Shown piece after piece: positions 8,873-15,488 of a stretch of DNA of 59,719 nt. This DNA comes from a bacterium (GTDB lineage: Bacteria > Cyanobacteriota > Sericytochromatia > S15B-MN24 > VGJW01), in contig JAJXWQ010000013.1 in NCBI GenBank assembly GCA_021781555.1, forward strand, positions 1-59,719, in the 5' to 3' direction. Under the pieces are notes generated by a model. That model saw only the letters and a program-made list of their open reading frames with translations, made no database searches and was not told the DNA's origin. Made by a program: the position numbers and the translations under genes. The stretch's first letter is position 1. Each line of letters opens with the position of its first letter.

Positions 8873-9594
8873 AGATACTCGACGACATCGAGGCGAAGGT
8901 CGGGCGCTGGGCGATCGCTGGCATGGCGATCGTGCTGCTCGTACTGCTGCTGATCGCTCACTTGGTCCGGCACCGACGGCACCCCGTGCAACCGATCGCA
9001 CCGATCGCGCGTGTACTGCATATTCCAGCTCCGGTAGCGCCCAGCAGTCCAACGCCGCCACCTGTTGCTGCCGTGTCCCGGGCCGCGGTAGCGACCGCCA
9101 CTCATGTCCACATCGTCATCCGCCGCTGGCCAAGGAACTGGCCAGCGGCACCTTCATCGCGCGGAGCACCTGCCAGGATGGCCACGGCCTCTGGCTCGGA
9201 TGCGACCTCGGCGAGTACCAGCGACTCGCCGCCGATCGAGATCAACGTGACGACGACTTCGGCTGCAAGCGCCTCCGCCTCTGCGACGGCTTCATTGCCG
9301 TCGCAGGTGGCCGCCATCAGGTCGCCCCTCGCGGTCCAGGATCACGGCCGCATCGGCCTGCTCGCGGCGACAGTCCCGGGCGTCCTCGCCGTCGACTTCG
9401 AGGCCCTCCAGCTCCGCACTCCCTGGTGGCTCGTCGGCCAGCCAATCGAGGTCGGTCTCGACGCAGAGGCGAACCTGGCCGAGGCCGGTGCCGGTATCAG
9501 CGTGGGGTCGAAGGCCTTCCTTGCGGCGGGCGGATTCCTCGGGTACAGCCTGCGGGAGCGGGGGCTATATCTGGGTGCGGGGTTGCGGTTCTGA
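8869..9594 (+). CDS. Membrane-anchored lysis-cassette protein
   Basis: The start overlaps the endolysin stop (ATGA). Residues about 13-33 form a single transmembrane helix (AIAGMAIVLLVLLLIAHLV) after a short charged N-terminus, giving an N-in anchor. Residues 40-150 are Pro/Ala/Ser/Thr-rich and probably disordered. The C-terminal 70 residues are predicted beta-rich and end in GLYLGAGLRF, a pattern ending in Phe that could associate with the outer membrane. It might act as a spanin-like factor, but lacks the coiled coil of Rz. A decayed second copy of its N-terminus lies at 10021-10227. Confidence 0.5.
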   Translation: MKILDDIEAKVGRWAIAGMAIVLLVLLLIAHLVRHRRHPVQPIAPIARVLHIPAPVAPSSPTPPPVAAVSRAAVATATHVHIVIRRWPRNWPAAPSSRGAPARMATASGSDATSASTSDSPPIEINVTTTSAASASASATASLPSQVAAIRSPLAVQDHGRIGLLAATVPGVLAVDFEALQLRTPWWLVGQPIEVGLDAEANLAEAGAGISVGSKAFLAAGGFLGYSLRERGLYLGAGLRF

Positions 9595-10020
9595 CGGGGA
9601 AGGCCGGTTGCAGCCGTCGTCAAGGTCGCTCCGGAGTTTACGCGCCGCGTTGGCCCCCGCCAACGATACAGCGAAGATCGCCGAGGAGGCGCCGGTCATC
9701 CTCCCGATCCTCGTGGCCGACCAACACGCACCCTGGCCGCCGATCTCAAGGCTCCTGACGCCATTCAGACAGCCCTGGCCACCGACGAGCTGGCGAACCT
9801 TCCGGTGCAGGGCGTCATCTGGCTGGAGCAGCGGGTTGTGACGGCGATCTCTGCCAGAACGCAGGTAATCGCTGAGCCGACTGGCGAACCGGCATCTCCC
9901 GTAGTGGAAACTCAATAACTTGTCCGGCAAAGGTTCTGAGGCATCGCCCTGGCCGCGATAGACTGCGGCCAGGGTCAATTCCAATTTTGGGCCGCAGCAG
10001 CGGGTGCAACGACAGCAGGA
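9595..10020 (+). other. Gap after lysis cassette; remnant coding sequence
   Basis: No confident gene. One plus-strand frame stays open from the anchor gene's stop to a TAA at 9916-9918 and in its last 55 codons looks protein-like (Ala/Leu/Glu-rich, with DELANLPVQGVIWLEQR). It has no start codon, and the better-looking upstream codons are in another frame, so it may be a frameshifted remnant. The rest, about 9920-10020, shows nothing recognisable. Confidence 0.35.
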
Positions 10021-10227
10021 AACGCGATATCGGCCAGACGTTCAGGTCGGTCATGGCGGCCGATGGATGAAGATCTGATCCTCAACGACGTCGAGACGCA
10101 GATCGGGCGCTGGGTGATCGCCAGTGCGATCGTAGCGATCACGGTGCGGCCGGTCGCTCACTTCGTCTGGAACAGCCATACGATCGCCCGAAAGCTGGTT
10201 CCGGGCGATCGTACGAGAGCGCACTAA
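10021..10227 (+). pseudogene. Decayed duplicate of endolysin end/anchor start
   Basis: About 200 nt here align with the junction at about 8821-8980. The last codons of the endolysin gene (ACTTCGGCCTGACGTTCGGG in the parent) have a degraded counterpart at about 10027-10050. They are followed in the same order by a GGATGAAGAT junction and an ORF of 54 codons from ATG 10063. Its first helix, ILNDVETQIGRWVIA, matches the anchor protein's ILDDIEAKVGRWAIA at 9 of 15 positions. The copy then diverges: the membrane helix is interrupted by TVRP, and it stops at 10227. It has no clear ribosome site. I read it as a relic of a tandem duplication or a recombination with a related phage. Confidence 0.6.
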
Positions 10228-10230
10228 TAC

Positions 10231-10428
10231 CTAGGTTCCGAAGGCGCAGGGGCCGTCGACGTGAATGAACACCACTCGCTTGATGATCGGGCCGCTCCCT
10301 GTTTCCTTTTGCGGCTTTGGGTTAGACCCGTTGCTGTCCGAGGTGTTGTCGTTCAGCTTGGTGACGTCCATCGTGCGGAAGACGCCGGGGCCCCCGCACT
10401 TGTTGCAGGGATGGGTATCCGAGGCCAT
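10231..10428 (-). CDS. Small zinc-ribbon-like protein
   Basis: The 65-residue ORF starts with ATG 8 nt after CGGAGG, a strong ribosome site. The N-terminus holds a C-N-K-C-G-G knuckle at residues 8-13, but only one more Cys follows near the C-terminus, so a complete four-ligand zinc site would need His help (His6 or His56). The middle is Asn/Ser/Lys-rich and probably flexible, and the end (KRVVFIHVDGPCAF) is a predicted beta strand. It lies downstream of the repressor/ImmA pair on the same strand. Function unknown. Confidence 0.55.
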   Translation of the reverse strand: MASDTHPCNKCGGPGVFRTMDVTKLNDNTSDSNGSNPKPQKETGSGPIIKRVVFIHVDGPCAFGT

Positions 10429-10539
10429 GGTTTTAACCTCCGTTTGGCCGACATGCGGAGGTCCAAGCCTTGACCCTTAACCTTCAGCTTGTTACGGTTG
10501 AAGGTACCCAATGACCGGGGGGCTAGACCTCCTGGGAAT

Positions 10540-10570
10540 CCGCTGAGCCGACCGCTAATCGGTTCAGCGG
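10540..10570. terminator. Hairpin downstream of ImmA gene
   Basis: A 12-bp stem with a single G-T type mismatch (CCGCTGAGCCGA / TCGGTTCAGCGG) and a 7-nt loop starts 21 nt past the ImmA stop. A TTTT follows on the plus side (AAGCTTTTAA), while the minus side has no T-run. It may terminate plus-strand late transcripts or attenuate the minus-strand operon. Confidence 0.4.
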
Positions 10571-10591
10571 AAGCTTTTAAGGGCAACTTGC

Positions 10592-11164
10592 TCATAGGCC
10601 TGCTATCCCTGTGATTACGCGCTCCTTGATGTAAGCACGCGCTTGGGATCGCGCTGCTGCTTCGGTCACGCCGAAGAGATTGGCAACCTCCTGGATCGAC
10701 CGACAGGTTCGAAAGTGGTCTGCCGGCATTAGGAGCCCGCCGCCGAACGCCTCAGCCTGCCACTCGCTACTTTCGTAGGTCTTTGCCGGCGCCACCATCG
10801 CCACACGCATCTCGCCACTCGCCGTGGGACGCGCCATGGCAACTCCGCGATGCATGAAGAGGTGGCCGATCTCGTGGGCCAGCGTGAATCTCGGCCTGCC
10901 CTGACCGCGTCGGGCGCCATCGTAGGTCGACTTGCTGATCACCATCACCCGCTGGTCCGGGAAGGTCTTCGCGTGCGCGTCGCCCAGCTCCTCGTCGGGG
11001 ACGACGTGGTAGACGAACTCTTCGTAGGCCTGGGGCAAAATCACCTCCACGAGGCGAACCACGTCCAACCAAGCCTCGTTTTCTGGGCACGCCACCTTTC
11101 TGACGACATCCGCGATCCTAAAGATTTGCCGGCGCGACTTGCCGGGCACCTTGAAATCGTCCAA
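10592..11164 (-). CDS. ImmA/IrrE-type metallopeptidase
   Basis: The 190-residue protein contains HEIGH at residues 97-101 in the context FTLAHEIGHLFMH, the zinc-peptidase motif of the ImmA/IrrE family (formerly DUF955). Members of this family cleave a partner XRE-type repressor after DNA damage or other signals and so derepress phage or ICE genes. The start is a TTG directly after the repressor's TAG, with GGAGGGG 8 nt before it, so the pair is translationally linked. The second half has helices and an HTH-like end (VANLFGVTEAAARSQ). Proteolysis of the neighbouring repressor is inferred from pairing. Confidence 0.8.
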   Translation of the reverse strand: MDDFKVPGKSRRQIFRIADVVRKVACPENEAWLDVVRLVEVILPQAYEEFVYHVVPDEELGDAHAKTFPDQRVMVISKSTYDGARRGQGRPRFTLAHEIGHLFMHRGVAMARPTASGEMRVAMVAPAKTYESSEWQAEAFGGGLLMPADHFRTCRSIQEVANLFGVTEAAARSQARAYIKERVITGIAGL

Positions 11165-11515
11165 CTACCACCCCTCCAGCATCCGCTTCATCTCCTTGAG
11201 CTGCTCGTCCGACAGGTTCGCGAACTTGCGGGCAAAGGCGATGGCGACATCTCGGCCGTCTGGGTTAAGGTCTAGATCGATGGAACATGACTTCGATGAC
11301 TGATCGGCGAGTTGCTGAAGTTCGGCAGCATCGTTCTCCGCCAGGCCGAGGAATGTGGCGATCTTGGCGGGTAGATCCCTTGGGATCGGCTTCTTCCCGG
11401 TTTCAATGGCGCTGAGGAACGGGGAGGAGACCCCGACGCCGTCGGCCATGTCTCCCAGGAGCATGTTTCGGTCGATCCTAATTTTTCGAAGCTTGCGCCC
11501 TAGTGGCGTCAGCAT
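11165..11515 (-). CDS. XRE-family repressor (ImmR-like)
   Basis: The 116-residue protein has an N-terminal helix-turn-helix at about 5-58: LGRKLRKIRID, then GDMADGVGVSSPFLSAIETG, the usual XRE pattern with the recognition helix around SSPFLSAIE. The C-terminal part is an acidic helix (NLSDEQLKEMKRML) that probably dimerises. It is paired with an ImmA peptidase on the same strand. A near-consensus promoter about 190 nt upstream overlaps a 12-bp palindrome, consistent with autorepression. It probably maintains the prophage late genes off. The 5' leader is unusually long for such a repressor. Confidence 0.8.
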   Translation of the reverse strand: MLTPLGRKLRKIRIDRNMLLGDMADGVGVSSPFLSAIETGKKPIPRDLPAKIATFLGLAENDAAELQQLADQSSKSCSIDLDLNPDGRDVAIAFARKFANLSDEQLKEMKRMLEGW

Positions 11516-11707
11516 GGCTCACCATCTTCCTTTCAGTGCGGGCATTGAGTTTCCCCTCTGGAGGCTTCTCGCGATCCGGTCCTTCTGACCACTTGCGCTA
11601 TGCTTCCTGCGGGTTGGTCTAGAAATGCATTGTGATGTGGGTGTGTTGCCTGCGAATACGCCCTCGTCTCGTGTCTCTTCGATGGCGGTTACCTCCTATG
11701 GTTATCC

Positions 11708-11736
11708 ATATTAACCGGTTAAGTTAATTGCGTCAA
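11708..11736 (-). promoter_or_regulatory. Sigma70-type promoter for the repressor operon
   Basis: On the minus strand TTGACG (11731-11736) and TAATAT (11708-11713) are separated by exactly 17 nt. Both hexamers match the sigma70 consensus at 5 of 6 positions. It points towards the XRE/ImmA pair. A strong AGGAGGT lies only about 11-17 nt after the -10 element. Confidence 0.75.
11711..11722. promoter_or_regulatory. Palindromic operator candidate
   Basis: TTAACCGGTTAA is a perfect 12-bp palindrome lying across the -10 hexamer and spacer of the promoter above, embedded in the most AT-rich stretch of this region. The position would let a dimeric repressor block RNA polymerase. The natural candidate is the XRE protein encoded downstream. 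Confidence 0.55.
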
Positions 11737-11801
11737 CCTCCCGGGTAAAGAAACCTTGGGCCAAGGAATTCCTGGGCTATCGATTCGTTAGGAGGACAAC
11801 C

Positions 11802-11978
11802 ATGGCGCGGAACACAGGCGAGGGCTACCGCCGCGGCGAAGTTCGAGACCGGAGCCAGGCGTACAACCCTCAGACTCAGGAATGGGTCAAGCGCGATTCC
11901 GAGACCGGCCGCTTCATCGAGGTCAAGAAGGACGGCGGACCCTTCAAGGGGGTCCGAAAGGAGCATCCCCAGGCGTAA
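11802..11978 (+). CDS. Small conserved basic protein (YRNGEVRDRSQ-type)
   Basis: ATG 11802 has GGAGG 8 nt upstream and encodes 58 residues, strongly hydrophilic: YRRGEVRDRSQ, then YNPQTQEWVKRD, TGRFIEVKKDG and PFKGVRKE. Short proteins with this same order of motifs occur widely in bacterial and phage genomes, usually without an assigned function. It is transcribed divergently from the repressor and convergently with the BREX operon. It may be a phage early or moron gene, but this is only from position. Confidence 0.65.
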   Translation: MARNTGEGYRRGEVRDRSQAYNPQTQEWVKRDSETGRFIEVKKDGGPFKGVRKEHPQA

Positions 11979-12020
11979 GCGGTTCGCCTACCTCGGGTCA
12001 GAAATCCGCTCGCCAGAACA

Positions 12021-14156
12021 TCACATCTCGTGGTTCGCACGAGCGATTTCTGCCTCTCTTGTCTCAGCCGGCCGGCAGATCGACACCGGTCGTCCTATGA
12101 CCTCGACGGCCGCCTTCAGATCTGACAGGCGCGCCGAGAGGACAGCGGCAACGGAATCGGGCGGAAGGGCCGCCGAGAATTTCAGATCGTCCCCGGCCGT
12201 CGGTGGGACTATGGGCCGCAGATCTTCTGGCGTAAGCTTGGCGATCGCCTCTGCGGCTTCATTGGGCTCCCCCCCCAACCGGATCCAGAAGTTGTCAACG
12301 CGCTTGACGGCGATACCTGCCGCTTCGAGCGCACCAGCGAGCATGCCATTAGCTAGGATGCCGGCAAAGGTCCACCAAATGACCCGGCCGCCCTCGCAGA
12401 CCAGGCTCGTAGTGCCGCTGCGGCACCAGCTGAACTCTCCGCGTAGCTGGTCAAGAAGCTCCTTTCCTCTCCGCGACAGGAACGCGTCGATGGCCGCGGA
12501 CTCAATAAGCACCTTATTGATGCTCTGACAAAGCTCGGCACGAAGCGCTCCAGACGACCCCCGCCATCGTGAGTGCCCTTCTTCTTTCGTCGGTTCGACC
12601 CAGGCCACCCGCGACGGCCAGTCGAGCTCGGTGACGGCCCAGGTGCGGCCACCTAGCAGGAGCACGGGGGGGCGATCCTCGCGCGTGATGAACGATGAGT
12701 GGTGGACCTGGCCAAGCTCGGCCTTGCCGTAACGCACCAGGAAGAGCGGGGGCGTGGTAAATGCGGACACCAGGTCCATGAAGTGCCGTTTCCCGAACCG
12801 CCGCTCGCCTTCGAGTCCGAAGGAAAGCAGGCCTCCATCCTCGTGGAGGATCTGGGCCTCGAGCATGTAGCTGAGGATGGCCTCGATCTCGGACTCCCGC
12901 ATTTTAGCAAACGCCGGCGTTTTGCCGACCCACTTCTTCCACGCTCGCCGCTCGATGCCATTCTCTTGCAGCACGAGCGCCATGACCTGCTGGGCAAAGA
13001 GGTGCCAAGGCGCAGGAGGCGGCTTCACGGGCTCGACGAAGCCTTGAGACCAGAGTTGTAGCAGCCCGGCGGCCCGGAGGAACGCGTCCTCCTCTGTCGC
13101 CAGGAAAAGGCAGTTCCGGCTCGTACCGGCCCGTCGACCGGTGCGGCCGAGTCGCTGCAGGAAGCTCGATACGGTGCCCGGAGCGTCTATCTGGATCACG
13201 CGGTCCAGATCCCCCACGTCGAGGCCCAGCTCGAGTGTGCTGGTCGCGACGATCACGCAATCGTTCCCATCCGCGAACGCCTCTTCAGCGCGTCGCCGCT
13301 CATCGACGCCGAGAGAGCTGTGCGAGACGAAGGTCGAAACCCCATGCCCACGAAGGCCGAGTGCCAGCTCCTCTACTCGGGCGCGGCTGTCGCAGAAGAC
13401 AAGGCGCTTCTCGCCACGGTGCAGTTGGCCAATCACCCGCGCTGCGTTATCAAGGGAGCCCACATAGTCCAGAATCACCTCGGGACTCCCCGGGGGCGAG
13501 CTCTCGGCCATCACGACCCTTGCAGGAGCCCGGCCATCTCCGGCCATCCAGACAGCCAAGTCCGCGGGATTACCCAGGGTGGCCGACAGGCCGATTCGCT
13601 GCACCTGGCGCCTGGCGAGAACCTCGAGCCGCTCGGCCAGCGCCAGGAGATGCCAACCACGGTCATCGCCTGCGAAAGCGTGCAGTTCGTCTATGATCAG
13701 TGTCCGCAGCTCCGCGAACACCACCTGGTGGTCGACGCGGGTCGAAATGAGCATAGCCTCGAGCGATTCTGGCGTGGTCAGGAGCACGTCGGGTGGATCG
13801 CGGAGGATCCGCCGGCGGCCGGAGTCGGCCACATCTCCGTGCCAGACTGCCGCTCGCCTGCCAACCAGCTCGCAATACCGGCTGATCCGGGGCTCAAGGT
13901 TGTTGAGCAACGCCCGGATCGGGCACACGTAGAGGACGGACAAACCCTGCCATTGCTCGGACAGCATCCTGGAGAGGACCGGAATCATCGCGGCCTCGGT
14001 CTTGCCCCCGGCCGTGGGGGCTAGGACCAGCGCGTGCTCCCCCTCCAAGATAGGGTCGATGGTCGCTTCCTGGGTCGGGCGCAGCTCCGCCCAACCTAGC
14101 GAGTTGACGATGTGGTGCTGCAACGCCGGGTGCAGCCGGTCGAAGCCCCGCGCCAC
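12021..14156 (-). CDS. brxHI: BREX type 2 helicase BrxHI
   Basis: The 711-residue protein is an SF2 Lhr-like helicase. Motif I is APTAGGKT (about 46-53), motif II DELH (157-160) and motif III SAT in IGLSATLGNP (about 194); the C-terminal RecA domain has LELGLDVGDL followed by a QRLGRTGRR motif VI. Lhr-like helicases named BrxHI accompany BREX type 2 loci. The GTG start follows brxD's TAG directly. It is the last gene of the operon and ends about 40 nt from a convergent small gene. A role in unwinding or remodelling DNA during exclusion is inferred from the family. Confidence 0.85.
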   Translation of the reverse strand: MARGFDRLHPALQHHIVNSLGWAELRPTQEATIDPILEGEHALVLAPTAGGKTEAAMIPVLSRMLSEQWQGLSVLYVCPIRALLNNLEPRISRYCELVGRRAAVWHGDVADSGRRRILRDPPDVLLTTPESLEAMLISTRVDHQVVFAELRTLIIDELHAFAGDDRGWHLLALAERLEVLARRQVQRIGLSATLGNPADLAVWMAGDGRAPARVVMAESSPPGSPEVILDYVGSLDNAARVIGQLHRGEKRLVFCDSRARVEELALGLRGHGVSTFVSHSSLGVDERRRAEEAFADGNDCVIVATSTLELGLDVGDLDRVIQIDAPGTVSSFLQRLGRTGRRAGTSRNCLFLATEEDAFLRAAGLLQLWSQGFVEPVKPPPAPWHLFAQQVMALVLQENGIERRAWKKWVGKTPAFAKMRESEIEAILSYMLEAQILHEDGGLLSFGLEGERRFGKRHFMDLVSAFTTPPLFLVRYGKAELGQVHHSSFITREDRPPVLLLGGRTWAVTELDWPSRVAWVEPTKEEGHSRWRGSSGALRAELCQSINKVLIESAAIDAFLSRRGKELLDQLRGEFSWCRSGTTSLVCEGGRVIWWTFAGILANGMLAGALEAAGIAVKRVDNFWIRLGGEPNEAAEAIAKLTPEDLRPIVPPTAGDDLKFSAALPPDSVAAVLSARLSDLKAAVEVIGRPVSICRPAETREAEIARANHEM

Positions 14157-15488
14157 CTAGAGATCCAGGTCGATCTCGTCGACCGAGACTCCATCGCGGG
14201 CGTGACGCTCCGCTGCAGTGAGCTCGGCATCCGAGACCTTCAGGGAGTAGTCATGGCGTGGATCGAAGTCCTCGAACTGATCCACGCGATCGAGAATCTC
14301 GCCGACGAGCTTCTTGAGATAGACCCGTGGCGCCACGCCGACCTTCCCGCCAAGCTTCCCCGTGATCGCGTCGGCAAAGGCATCAAGGTAGGCATCGTCT
14401 ACAACGCTCCGGATCCGCTCGGGCCGAACGCACTGAGCCGCAAAGAGATCCCGCACCTTACGGCCGATAAGCTGGAGCCTCGGCCGATCGAACGCCGGAA
14501 GCCGAATCTGCACCGCCCGCGGGTTGTCGTGGCGAGGGTTCGGCATGAATTCGGTGTGCAGGCGCTGGGCAAGAGGAGGCAGGCGCTGGATCCCCTGCGG
14601 GCCGTCGAAGAATGCTGGGGTGCCGGTCATGACCAGGTAGAGCCCCGCGAAGCGGCCGGCATCTATCTCGTCCATGAACTGGCGCAGCGCGTTGAGCCCC
14701 TTGTCCCGCACGTCGGAGCGGACCCGCTGGAGCGTCTCGACTTCATCCAAGACGAGGACTAGCCCTCCGAACCCCGAATCCTGCAGGACCACCAGCAGCC
14801 CCTGAAGGAAGGATAGGGCCCCAAAGTGGTCGATGTCGCCCTTGATTCCGGCGTGCCGCTTGACTGCCTGGCTGACGTTGGGTTGCCCCGACAGCCAGGC
14901 GACAAGCCCCTCGGCCACTTCCTCTGACCCTGCGGCCAAGGCCTCCCGATAGCCACGCAGGCAGGCAGCGAATGCCGGCGCTCGCTGGCTCAAGGTTGCA
15001 AGACGGCTTTGCATGAGCGCGGCGGTTGCATCCAGGAGCCCGCGCTCGTCATCCGGCCGAGCTTTCCCGCTTGCGATGACCGCTTCCTCGAGAGTGAAGA
15101 ACCACCCGTCGAGCACCGTGCGCAGGGCACCCTGCCGGCAATCGGCGGTCGAGAGGTGCTCCATGAGGCGTCGGTACACGGTCTCCAGGCGGTGAAGAGG
15201 AGTTTCGCCCTCCGAGATCTGGACTTCCGACGCCGCGAACCCGTCGCGGCGCGCTGCTTCCTCCAGCCAGCGCGCGAAGAACGTCTTGCCGCAGCCGTAT
15301 TCACCCCGGACCGCTTTGAAGAGCCCCCGGTCTCCGCGGACGGCAGAAAGGTCTTCGCGAATGGCGGGCTCGAAGGCCTCGAGGCCCACTGCAAGGGCGT
15401 CGAGATTGCTTGACGGAACGGTCCCTCTGCGCAGAGCGTCGAGAAGTTCAGCTCGCCTCTGCGGGCTCAGCTCGATCGCGACGGTCAC
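14157..15488 (-). CDS. brxD: BREX ATP-binding protein BrxD
   Basis: A 443-residue P-loop ATPase. Walker A is GEYGCGKT (62-69) and Walker B a hydrophobic strand ending LVLVLDEVE (about 243-251), a combination typical of AAA/STAND-like ATPases. It starts with an ATGA overlap with pglZ. BrxD genes sit between pglZ and brxHI in BREX type 2, which is the order seen here. The C-terminal third (KLGGKVGVAPRVYLKKLV) resembles the winged-helix or ATPase sensor region seen in these proteins. Its partner is probably BrxHI or PglY; the exact role in exclusion is not established. Confidence 0.85.
   Translation of the reverse strand: MTVAIELSPQRRAELLDALRRGTVPSSNLDALAVGLEAFEPAIREDLSAVRGDRGLFKAVRGEYGCGKTFFARWLEEAARRDGFAASEVQISEGETPLHRLETVYRRLMEHLSTADCRQGALRTVLDGWFFTLEEAVIASGKARPDDERGLLDATAALMQSRLATLSQRAPAFAACLRGYREALAAGSEEVAEGLVAWLSGQPNVSQAVKRHAGIKGDIDHFGALSFLQGLLVVLQDSGFGGLVLVLDEVETLQRVRSDVRDKGLNALRQFMDEIDAGRFAGLYLVMTGTPAFFDGPQGIQRLPPLAQRLHTEFMPNPRHDNPRAVQIRLPAFDRPRLQLIGRKVRDLFAAQCVRPERIRSVVDDAYLDAFADAITGKLGGKVGVAPRVYLKKLVGEILDRVDQFEDFDPRHDYSLKVSDAELTAAERHARDGVSVDEIDLDL

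Noticed and set aside
10353-10595. 80-residue minus-strand ORF in an ATGA overlap with ImmA
   Set aside because: It overlaps the better supported zinc-ribbon gene by 76 nt and contains a hairpin; composition is not convincing.
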